33,347 nt of DNA from Patescibacteria group bacterium (GTDB lineage: Bacteria > Patescibacteriota > Minisyncoccia > Minisyncoccales > GWA2-38-27): NCBI GenBank assembly GCA_018830125.1, contig JAHJSY010000030.1, forward strand, positions 1-33,347. Direction: 5' to 3'. Below are positions 25,569 through 33,347 of the stretch, one piece after another. Under the pieces are notes generated by a model. The model saw only the letters and a list, made by a program, of their open reading frames with translations. It did not search any database and was not told the origin of the DNA. The position numbers were made by a program, and so were the translations under genes. Numbering within the stretch: position 1 is the stretch's first letter; each line of letters starts with the position of its first letter.

Positions 25569-26050
25569 TTATTTCAATAATAGCTGCGGTAGCAGACAAT
25601 ATGATAATTGGCAAAAACAATTCTTTGCCCTGGAGCTTACCAGCCGATTTAGAATATTTTAAAAAAAATACCCTTGGTAAGCCAGTTATCATGGGAGCTA
25701 AAACATTTCAATCAATCGGTAAGATTTTACCTGATAGAAAGAATATTATTTTAAGTTTTGATAAAGATTATAAAGTAGAAGGGTGTGCGACAGTAACTTC
25801 TATAGAAGATGCATTGAAAGAGGTGGGGGAAAATGAAGAAGTAATGATAGCCGGAGGAGCTTCTATTTATAAACAGTTTCTGCCATTGGCTAATAAGCTA
25901 TATTTAACATTTATTCATCACGACTTTGAAGGCGACACTTATTTTCCAGAATTTGATATTAATCAGTGGAAAGAAGTAAAAAGAATAGACAATGAAGCCG
26001 ATGAGAAAAATCCTTATTCTTATTCATTTGTAATTTTAGAAAAACTATGA
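25565..26050 (+). CDS. folA: Dihydrofolate reductase
   Basis: 'AAVADNMIIGKNNSLPWSLPADLEYFKKNTLGKPVIMGAKTFQSIGK', 'IAGGASIYKQFLP'. Confidence 0.95.
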   Translation: MIISIIAAVADNMIIGKNNSLPWSLPADLEYFKKNTLGKPVIMGAKTFQSIGKILPDRKNIILSFDKDYKVEGCATVTSIEDALKEVGENEEVMIAGGASIYKQFLPLANKLYLTFIHHDFEGDTYFPEFDINQWKEVKRIDNEADEKNPYSYSFVILEKL

Positions 26051-27510
26051 GATATAAACCAACAATAGGATTAGAAATACATGTAGAATTAAAAACAAAA
26101 TCTAAAATGTTTTGTTCTTCTAAGAATGATCCTTTAGAGAAGAGGGCTAATTATAATATTTGTCCTATTTGTACTGCTCAGCCAGGAACTTTACCAGTTA
26201 TTAATCAAGAAGCAGTAAAAAAAGTAATTAAAACAGGTTGGGCCTTGAATTGTAAGATTGCCAAAGAATCAAAATTTGACAGAAAGAATTATTTTTATCC
26301 CGATTTGCCTAAGGGGTATCAGATTTCTCAATATGATAAACCGTTTTGCGAACAAGGTTATTTAGAAATTGACGGAGAAAAAATAAAGATAACTAGAATT
26401 CATTTAGAAGAAGACACAGGTAGACTAATACATAAAGGAAATAATTCGCTAGTTGATTTTAATAGGGCAGGGGTTCCTTTGATGGAGCTGGTTACGGAAC
26501 CAGATATAACTTCTGGCAATCAAGCTAGAAAATTTGCCGAAGAGTTAAGATTAATATTCAGATATTTGGATATATCTAACGCTGATATGGAAAAAGGGCA
26601 GATGAGAGTTGAGGTGAATATTAGTTTGTCTAAAAATGATAAATTAGGCACAAAGGTAGAAATCAAAAACTTAAATTCATTTAGGGCGGTTGAAAAATCT
26701 ATTGATTACGAGATTGAAAGACAGGCAGAAGTTTTAAATAGCGATAAGAAGATTATTCAAGAAACAAGAGGATGGAATGAGGTAAAAGGAGAAACCTTTA
26801 GTCAGAGAGAAAAGGAGGAAGCTCATGATTATAGGTATTTTCCAGAGCCAGATTTGCCAACGATGCATTTCACTAATAGTTTTGTTAAAGAAATTGCTTC
26901 TGAAATTCCAGAACTTCCTCAAGAAAAAAGAGATAGATTGATAAAAGAATATAATTTAAACAACCAAAATGTTGAAATATTTATTACCAATAAAGATTTG
27001 GGAGAATATTTTGAACAAGTGACATCTGAATTAAGAAATTGGGTTAAGGATTTAGAGCAAAAAGAAAAAGTAGGAGAGAAAGAATTCTTTAGATTAACTA
27101 AGATAGCCGTAAACTATATTTCAACAGATTTGCAAGGCCTTCTTGGTGGAATGTCTGTTGAAGATAAAAGATTTTTGATTAATCCGGAAAATTTTGCTGA
27201 ATTTATTGCCTTAATATATGAAGGAAAGATTTCATCTAAAATAGCCAAAACAGTTTTAGAAGAAATGTTTAAAAAGGGGATTGACCCCTCTCATATTATC
27301 GAAGAACAAAGTTTGTCTCAAATGAGTGATACAGATGAATTAGAAGATATTATCAAAGATGTTATTTCTAAAAATCCTAAACCAGTTGAAGATTATAAAG
27401 CAGGAAAAGAAAATGCTCTCCAATTTCTAGCTGGGCAAGTGATGTCAGCAACAAAGGGTCGTGCTAAACCAGATATCGTCCAACAACTCTTAAAGCAACT
27501 TTTGGAGTAA
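26047..27510 (+). CDS. gatB: Asp/Glu-tRNA(Asn/Gln) amidotransferase subunit B
   Basis: 'PTIGLEIHVELKTKSKMFCSS', 'CPICTAQPGTLPVIN', 'DYRYFPEPDLP', C-terminal GatB/YqeY domain. Confidence 0.97.
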   Translation: MRYKPTIGLEIHVELKTKSKMFCSSKNDPLEKRANYNICPICTAQPGTLPVINQEAVKKVIKTGWALNCKIAKESKFDRKNYFYPDLPKGYQISQYDKPFCEQGYLEIDGEKIKITRIHLEEDTGRLIHKGNNSLVDFNRAGVPLMELVTEPDITSGNQARKFAEELRLIFRYLDISNADMEKGQMRVEVNISLSKNDKLGTKVEIKNLNSFRAVEKSIDYEIERQAEVLNSDKKIIQETRGWNEVKGETFSQREKEEAHDYRYFPEPDLPTMHFTNSFVKEIASEIPELPQEKRDRLIKEYNLNNQNVEIFITNKDLGEYFEQVTSELRNWVKDLEQKEKVGEKEFFRLTKIAVNYISTDLQGLLGGMSVEDKRFLINPENFAEFIALIYEGKISSKIAKTVLEEMFKKGIDPSHIIEEQSLSQMSDTDELEDIIKDVISKNPKPVEDYKAGKENALQFLAGQVMSATKGRAKPDIVQQLLKQLLE

Positions 27511-28360
27511 TCCAGTGGATGCGTTTGTCGCGTTTAAACCAGGTCATTTGGCGTTTGGCGTAATGTTCTATTTCTTTTTGTAGTCTTTCTATCATTTCTT
27601 GTTTGGATATTTTATTTTGAAGATAAAGGGCAATATACCTATATTCTAATCCAAATTCTTCTAAGCGTTTCCAAGAAACACCTCCGCCAGCCGGCGGATA
27701 TTTCAAAGCCTTAACTTCGGCTACCATGCCGTTTTTTAATCTTTTTAGTAATCGTTTATTGATTAAGGAGCTAAGCTCCTTTTTATCTTTTTTAACGCCC
27801 AATATTAAAACATCTGAATTTATGGGCTGTTTCTTTAATTCAAGAACGGGTTGCTTTGTTTTCAAAACAATTTCTACGGCTCTAATTAATCTTCTCGGAT
27901 TATCCCTTTCAATGTTTTTAGCTCTTTTGGGATCTATTTTTTTAAGCATTTTAAATAGCTCTGAAGTAGATTTCTTTTCTAGCTCTTTTCTTAATTTCCA
28001 ATCCGGTTTTACTTGGGGGAATATTAGACCATCTACAACAGCTTGAATATAGAAACCAGTTCCGCCAACTAAAAAGGGAAGCTTATTTCTTTTCTGGATA
28101 TCTTTTATTACCTTAAGAGTTTTCTTTCTATACTTAGCAACATCAAATCTTGTCTTTGGCGAAACGACATCTAATAAATAATGGGGGATACCTTGCATTT
28201 CTTTTTTGGTTACTTTTCCAGTTCCAATATCCATTCCCTTGTATACTTGTCTTGAATCAGCTGAAATAATTTCACCATTAAACTTCTTAGCTAATTTTAT
28301 AGATAAATCAGTTTTTCCTGAAGCCGTTGGTCCCAAAATTACAATTAGCTTATTTTTCAT
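27464..28360 (-). CDS. miaA: tRNA dimethylallyltransferase
   Basis: 'VILGPTASGKTDLSIKLAKKFNGEIISADSRQVYKGMDIGTGK', 'GGTGFYIQAVVDG', 'RRLIRAVEI'. Confidence 0.96.
   Translation of the reverse strand: MKNKLIVILGPTASGKTDLSIKLAKKFNGEIISADSRQVYKGMDIGTGKVTKKEMQGIPHYLLDVVSPKTRFDVAKYRKKTLKVIKDIQKRNKLPFLVGGTGFYIQAVVDGLIFPQVKPDWKLRKELEKKSTSELFKMLKKIDPKRAKNIERDNPRRLIRAVEIVLKTKQPVLELKKQPINSDVLILGVKKDKKELSSLINKRLLKRLKNGMVAEVKALKYPPAGGGVSWKRLEEFGLEYRYIALYLQNKISKQEMIERLQKEIEHYAKRQMTWFKRDKRIHWITPKVALRVVGRYLV
27683..27700. repeat. Intragenic palindrome family A, copy 2 (in miaA, inverted)
   Basis: TCCGCCAGCCGGCGGATA, reverse complement of copy 1 core. Confidence 0.9.
27765..27781. repeat. Intragenic palindrome family C, copy 2 (in miaA)
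   Basis: AAGGAGC-TAA-GCTCCTT. Confidence 0.75.
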
Positions 28361-29345
28361 ATTTAGTTTCTTTTATGATGTTTTCTAAAACTTTCTCTCG
28401 GTGCTTTTTTTCTTTGGGTGAAATATCATCTTCAAATTTTTCAGCCACTGTTCCATAACGAGGGGAATATTTATTGATATAAGCTAAGCTAAATTTAATT
28501 TCTTTAAATAATTTGGCGGTGTTTTCAAACTGTTTTTCTGTTTCTCCGGGAAAACCAACAATGACATCTGTTGATAAATTAATGTCTGGAATTATTTTTC
28601 TAATTTTTTTAACCAAGTCCTTATACTGTTTAACAGTATAAGGCCTATTCATTTTTTTTAAAACTTCGTCATCTCCTGATTGAATAGGGAGGTTTAGATA
28701 GTTAGCTACTTTTTTACATTCTGCCATAGCTTTAATTAAATCATCTGAAAAATCTTTTGGATGAGATGAGGTAAATCTAATTAAAAATTTACCAGGAATA
28801 TTATTTATTTTTCTTAATAATTCTGGAAAAGGGATATCTGAATAGGAATTAACATTTTGACCTAATAGCCATATTTCTTTATACCCTCGTTTGATTAAAC
28901 TCTCAACTTCACAGATAATCTCTTTCGCTGGTCTTGATTTTTCTCTACCTCGAGTGTAGGGAACAACACAATAAGAACAAAAATTATTACAGCCAGTCAT
29001 TATGGGAATAACAGCCGAAGACTTTTCATCATGTTTTTGTTCAACTTTTTGAGTCAAGTCTTCTATATTGATAACTTCATCAAATAATTTTCTAAACTTA
29101 TTTCTATCCTTTTTTAAAATGCAGCCGGTTAATATTGTTTTAGTTTTTGAGTTTTTAAGTTTATTTATTATTCCATAAACTCTATCAACAGCTGATTGAC
29201 GAACAGAACACATATTAACAACAACTAAATTAGCTTTATTTATATCTAAAGCTGGCTTATAATTTTTACTTTCTAGAGCCGAAGCAATCTTCTTGCTATC
29301 TGCTTCATTCATCTGACAACCAAATGTAACAACAAAATACTTCAT
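28350..29345 (-). CDS. miaB: tRNA-2-methylthio-N6-dimethylallyladenosine synthase (MiaB), truncated C-terminus
   Basis: 'TFGCQMNEADS', radical SAM 'IMTGCNNFCSYCVVPYTRGRE', 'QSGDDEVLKKMNRPYT', 'DVIVGFPGETE'; no room for a TRAM domain. Confidence 0.92.
   Translation of the reverse strand: MKYFVVTFGCQMNEADSKKIASALESKNYKPALDINKANLVVVNMCSVRQSAVDRVYGIINKLKNSKTKTILTGCILKKDRNKFRKLFDEVINIEDLTQKVEQKHDEKSSAVIPIMTGCNNFCSYCVVPYTRGREKSRPAKEIICEVESLIKRGYKEIWLLGQNVNSYSDIPFPELLRKINNIPGKFLIRFTSSHPKDFSDDLIKAMAECKKVANYLNLPIQSGDDEVLKKMNRPYTVKQYKDLVKKIRKIIPDINLSTDVIVGFPGETEKQFENTAKLFKEIKFSLAYINKYSPRYGTVAEKFEDDISPKEKKHREKVLENIIKETKYEK
28619..28643. repeat. Perfect 25-nt palindrome in miaB
   Basis: CCTTATACTGTT-T-AACAGTATAAGG. 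Confidence 0.85.
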
Positions 29346-29404
29346 AATTTATTATTCTACAACAAAATCTTCTTATTTTCAATAATTTATAGTAGAATTA
29401 GATT

Positions 29405-29847
29405 ATGGAATCAAAGATTTTATATAATCTCCACGAGAAATATATCAAAGGAACAGAAAAAGAAATTTTTGTTATAAATAAAAGAATATTGTTATGTCAT
29501 TTAACTTATGCAGTAAAACGTGGAGGAAGTTTTTCTGCGAATAACGTATATATTACTACAAAAGTTCTAAAACATGCTATGATAAAAAACCTGCTGAGCA
29601 GTATGATTTTATTATCCGAAATTTACATACAATAGTGAAATATCCAGATAGTATATATAAAAATAAAGACGGGAAGAGGGGAGACTTTTGCTTAGTTAAA
29701 GAATTGAAGAATAAAAAATACCTTTGCTCTATAGAAGACAAAGGCATGGGAGAAATAAGCATAGCAACTGCTTTCAGGACAGATGATAAATATCTAGGAA
29801 AATATGAACTTTTGTGGAGCTGGAAGGACGGCACTCCTTCATCGTAA
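29405..29847 (+). pseudogene. Frameshifted BECR-like nuclease/hypothetical gene (ORFs 29405-29635 and 29635-29847 belong together)
   Basis: The -1 frame before ORF 2 reads ...YDKKPAEQYDFIIRNLHTIV joined to KYPDSIYKNKDGKRGDF...; the break lies near 29570-29578 (CTAAAACATGCTATGAT). Confidence 0.65.
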
Positions 29848-29987
29848 TGCTTTCGATACTATTGCTAGCCTAATCGCATTCCGCAGTAGAGCCGGTTTTC
29901 TGCATTTCAACTCCACAAAAAATCATATTTACTATTCTAACTATAACAAAAAAAGAAATAAAAAGCAACAAATCTGTGGAAAACTTA

Positions 29988-31586
29988 TTAATGAAGTTTT
30001 TCTTTTTTTTCTTTAAGAAAGTAGCGCCACTGTTCAATGAATTCTACAAAAATAGTGAAAGGCATATCTATTAGAGCGCTGAAGAAAACGGCTATTATGT
30101 TATAACGTTTCCATTTATTGGTTAACCATTTTCCCAATTGAATAACAGGAATAGCAAAAGGATCTGTAAAGAAGAAAAGAAGAGGCTCTCTCTCGTCTAT
30201 TACTTGTAATTCTTTGGCTCTTTGTCTTATTCTTGATCCAGCAAAAGCAATTAAAGAAAGAAAGATGATAAATATTATATATGAAAGAGGCGGGAAGTTT
30301 ACTTGATAAAGCCCCCATATTATTAAAGCGAGAATGGCTGAAAATCCTGAGAAATAGAAAAGATTAATAATTGCCTCAAAAATAACATTTCTTTTTCTAA
30401 ACCTCTTTATTTCATAAACATCTCCGCCGGCTGGCGGATTACCCTTATCGTAAGCAATTTTCATAACCTCCATTAAGACAACTGGTAAGTTTTCTTTCTT
30501 GGGTGGCTTTATTGTAATAACTAGAACAAGCATTAAAATAGTTGGTCCTAAAATATCAACAACAATAGCCCAATAATTAAAGAAATAACCGGTAACTAAT
30601 TTATTAAAAGGCATTTCTACCAACAGAAGAGAAACAATATTGGTAAGAAAAATTGAGAGGGTAGAATAAAAAGCTGCTCGGCTCAATCTCTTTTTCAGGG
30701 TTTTAACTCTTTGGTTGTAGCTAACTTTAATAGATGCTTCTAGTAATTCTGGATCAGAAAATTTCTCTTTAGATTCCATGGTGTGTTTGGAAAGAGCATC
30801 TCCTAATAATAAAAAAGGAGTATCATATTTTTCACAAATATGGTAAAATTTATTTCCTAGTGGATGATTTAAATATTTCTCTAGATTTTTTTCTATCAAA
30901 TGAATATTTTTAGTAATATAGTTTAACTGTTCTTCGGGAAGGTTCTTCCATTCAGGGTATTTGTATTTTAAAAGATGATAGCTGATTATAGACGAATCTA
31001 AATTAAAGAGAGATCGTTGAACAGCAATGTATGTTTGGATGCTTTTTTCTTCACCGCTAATTTTAATTTTCTCATTGATTTTAATTCGACTATTCATTAT
31101 CTCAAACATATAGTTGATCAGTGCTCTTTCTTTGATAGATGGCGTCAAGATTTCTTCTATTTCACAGGCAGCGATAGCGGATAGCCAGCTATATAGTTGT
31201 ATTCTAGATTTATTTTGATCATAGTCTGTATGATTGAGAATATGGGTATATTTATCAATAGTCGTTTGGACTTCTTGAATCTTTGATTCAGCAATTTTAT
31301 CGTTAGGGAAATGCCCACCCCTTATCAATTCTAAAATTAAAGGTTCAGCAATATCAGAACCTTCTACGAAAAGACGTCTTTTTAAGATTCTTTCAATAGC
31401 TCTTCTTTTTAAAAGATGTTCTTCTTTCCAGTCAATAATACCTCGTATTTTTTCATAAAAAGCAGCCACTCTAGAAGCGACTTCATCGACATGAATAGTA
31501 GCAATCCCTTCTTTGGGCTGAAGGGATTGATGCCATTTTTGATAGCGAGATATCAATGTATTAGTAGCTTGAGATAAATAAACCAT
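29988..31586 (-). CDS. Conserved-looking hypothetical membrane protein (532 aa)
   Basis: Long soluble N-terminal half, then several TM segments; 7 nt downstream of thrS. Confidence 0.7.
   Translation of the reverse strand: MVYLSQATNTLISRYQKWHQSLQPKEGIATIHVDEVASRVAAFYEKIRGIIDWKEEHLLKRRAIERILKRRLFVEGSDIAEPLILELIRGGHFPNDKIAESKIQEVQTTIDKYTHILNHTDYDQNKSRIQLYSWLSAIAACEIEEILTPSIKERALINYMFEIMNSRIKINEKIKISGEEKSIQTYIAVQRSLFNLDSSIISYHLLKYKYPEWKNLPEEQLNYITKNIHLIEKNLEKYLNHPLGNKFYHICEKYDTPFLLLGDALSKHTMESKEKFSDPELLEASIKVSYNQRVKTLKKRLSRAAFYSTLSIFLTNIVSLLLVEMPFNKLVTGYFFNYWAIVVDILGPTILMLVLVITIKPPKKENLPVVLMEVMKIAYDKGNPPAGGDVYEIKRFRKRNVIFEAIINLFYFSGFSAILALIIWGLYQVNFPPLSYIIFIIFLSLIAFAGSRIRQRAKELQVIDEREPLLFFFTDPFAIPVIQLGKWLTNKWKRYNIIAVFFSALIDMPFTIFVEFIEQWRYFLKEKKEKLH
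30423..30439. repeat. Intragenic palindrome family A, copy 3 (in membrane protein gene)
   Basis: TCCGCCGGCTGGCGGAT. Confidence 0.9.
31502..31529. repeat. Inverted repeat in membrane protein gene
   Basis: CAATCCCTT-ctttgggctg-AAGGGATTG. Confidence 0.8.
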
Positions 31587-31593
31587 TTAGTTG

Positions 31594-33345
31594 TTATATC
31601 TTTTTAGATATTTCATTCTGAACCATTTTTGAGAACTTGTCAACGGCTAATTCTCCAACATTTCCTTTGCTTCTTTTTCTGACACTAACTGTTTTATTTT
31701 TCTTTTCGTTGTCACCAGCGATTAAAAGATACGGAATTTTTTGAGTTTCTCCGTGTCTTATCTTTTTAGAAAGTGTTTCGTTTTCATCTCTAAGCTCCAC
31801 TCTCAAATTTAATAAGTTTAACTTATTAAATATGTCTTGAGCATATTTGATGTGTTTTTCTCCGATTGGAATAACATATATTTGAACAGGGGAGAGCCAA
31901 ACGGGTAGAGCACCAGCAAAGTGCTCTAAAATTAAAGCTAAAAATCTTTCGTAGGTTCCTAAAATAGCTCGGTGAACCATAACCGGCGGTTTTTCTTTAC
32001 CATCTTTATCGGTATAAGCTAAATCGAATCTTTTAGGAGTAGCGAAATCAATCTGAACAGTCGGAATTTGTATCTCTTTGCCTAAAGCATCTTTAAACAT
32101 AAAATCAAGCTTGGGACCATAGAGGGCGGCTTCGCCTTCTATTTTCTTGGCTCCTAATTTCATCTCATCTGATACTTCTTTTAAAATCTTTTCGCATAAG
32201 TTCCAGTCTTTAATGTCACCAATGTATTTTTCAGGAGTTTTGGGATCACGAACAGATAAAGAAACCCAATGGTTGTCCCAGAGACCGATTGATTTATAGA
32301 ATTTTTCTATAATCTCAACCATGTTTTTAATTTCTTGTTTTACTTGGTCAATAGTACAGAATGTATGACCATCCTCTATGGTCATAGCGTAAACTCTATT
32401 AAGTCCGCCAACCTCTCCTGCTTTCTCTGCTCGAAATTGTTTTTCAGATTCCATATATCTAATAGGCAGGTCTTTATATGATCTTGGACGAGAAGCATAG
32501 ATTTGTGTTTGATGAGGACATTGAACTGGTTTTAAAACAAATTCGTTAGTTTGTTCCGAGGTAACATGAAATAATTCTTCACTGAATTTCTTAGCGTGAC
32601 CAGAAGCTTCATAAAGAGCAATTTTAGCCAAGTGAGGAGTAATGACCTTTTCAAAACCATAGCCACGACAGATTTTTTCAATCTCTTTTTTAAGTTCTTC
32701 TATTATAATAGTTCCCTTGGGGGTAAAAAGGGGAAGGCCTGATCCAACTAATTCAGAGAAAGTAAATAGATCAAGTAGCTTTCCTAATTTTCTGTGGTCT
32801 CTTTTTTCGGCCTCTTTTCGTATTTCAATAAAGGAACTAAGCTCCTTCTTATTTTCAAAAGCAATGCCATAAATTCTAGTTAGCATTTTATTCTTTTCAT
32901 TTCCTTTCCAGTAAGCTCCGGCAATCCTCTCTAGTTCAAAAGAATCAAAAGGAATCTCTTTTGACGATTTAATATGAGGTCCTTTACATAAATCAACGAA
33001 ATCACCACTCTTATAAACAATAACTTTCTTTTCTTTTAGGTCTTTAATTAATTCCAGTTTGTATTTCTCACCTTTGAATAATTTTTTGGCAGCTTCTTTG
33101 GTGATTGATTCCCTTTCAAATTTAAAATCTTTTTTAATCAGTTCTTTCATCTTCTTTTCTATTTCTTTGAGATTAATCCCACCTTCGCCACTAGCTTCGA
33201 TGGGCAAGGCAAAATCATAATAAAAGCCATTTTCAATAGCCGGCCCCATACCCAACTCAACTTTTGGGTAAAGTTCTTTAACGGCACTTGCCAGTACATG
33301 TGCTAACGAATGCCGAATATTCTCTATTTTTTCTATTTTTTTCAT
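31594..33345 (-). CDS. thrS: Threonyl-tRNA synthetase lacking TGS domain
   Basis: Starts at editing motif 'HSLAHVLASAVKELYP', 'GDFVDLCKGPH', class II motif 'RYMESEKQFRAEKAGEVGGLNRVYAMTIEDGHTFC', 'HRAILGTYERFLALILEHFAGALPVWLSP'. Confidence 0.97.
   Translation of the reverse strand: MKKIEKIENIRHSLAHVLASAVKELYPKVELGMGPAIENGFYYDFALPIEASGEGGINLKEIEKKMKELIKKDFKFERESITKEAAKKLFKGEKYKLELIKDLKEKKVIVYKSGDFVDLCKGPHIKSSKEIPFDSFELERIAGAYWKGNEKNKMLTRIYGIAFENKKELSSFIEIRKEAEKRDHRKLGKLLDLFTFSELVGSGLPLFTPKGTIIIEELKKEIEKICRGYGFEKVITPHLAKIALYEASGHAKKFSEELFHVTSEQTNEFVLKPVQCPHQTQIYASRPRSYKDLPIRYMESEKQFRAEKAGEVGGLNRVYAMTIEDGHTFCTIDQVKQEIKNMVEIIEKFYKSIGLWDNHWVSLSVRDPKTPEKYIGDIKDWNLCEKILKEVSDEMKLGAKKIEGEAALYGPKLDFMFKDALGKEIQIPTVQIDFATPKRFDLAYTDKDGKEKPPVMVHRAILGTYERFLALILEHFAGALPVWLSPVQIYVIPIGEKHIKYAQDIFNKLNLLNLRVELRDENETLSKKIRHGETQKIPYLLIAGDNEKKNKTVSVRKRSKGNVGELAVDKFSKMVQNEISKKI
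31807..31831. repeat. Perfect 25-nt palindrome in thrS
   Basis: ATTTAATAAGTT-T-AACTTATTAAAT. Confidence 0.85.
32831..32847. repeat. Intragenic palindrome family C, copy 3 (in thrS, one mismatch)
   Basis: AAGGAAC-TAA-GCTCCTT. Confidence 0.6.
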
Positions 33346-33347
33346 AA

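Noticed and set aside
27464-27510. Overlap of gatB and miaA 3' ends as an annotation error
   Set aside because: Both reading frames have convincing protein content to the end; a tail-to-tail overlap is plausible in a compact genome.
29565-29585. Programmed -1 frameshift in the second BECR-like gene
   Set aside because: No good X XXY YYZ slippery heptamer or clear downstream pseudoknot seen; simple decay or sequencing error is more economical.
29973-29981. TTTTCCACA (minus strand) as a DnaA box / replication origin
   Set aside because: Single degenerate match; no box cluster, no dnaA/dnaN nearby.

Overview
AT-rich bacterial chromosomal segment whose content looks like Patescibacteria/CPR (Parcubacteria-type): compact, overlapping housekeeping genes and standard code (TGA used as stop). 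Contents: tRNA-Leu(CAA), topA(-), pth(-), lepB, hisS, HIT protein, rpsU, yqeY, a BECR-like ORF, ybeY, ftsA, ftsZ, nrdD, nrdG, comEC (no MBL domain), GT-B glycosyltransferase-like protein, EamA transporter, GH-like protein, GT2, htrA, a mini DnaJ-zinc-finger protein, clpB, a degenerate HtrA paralogue, surface proteins, tmk-thyA-folA-gatB, miaA(-), miaB(-), a broken BECR-like gene, a membrane protein(-) and thrS(-). No CRISPR, transposase or integrase was seen. Best leads: (1) families of short perfect palindromes inside essential ORFs, in frame, with the same palindrome recurring in unrelated genes; (2) a putative proteostasis island htrA / Phe-rich leader attenuator / mini DnaJ-ZF protein / clpB / pseudo-HtrA, with a duplicated promoter-start element; (3) a candidate ~95-nt structured ncRNA (minus strand, 6180-6279) with its own consensus promoter, next to a pair of elaborate mirror-image hairpin repeats; (4) widespread leaderless starts, and a shared TAGTTCTTTAA..AAGGAGA leader before two tiny genes. 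All calls come from reading the sequence; no searches or folding programs were run.
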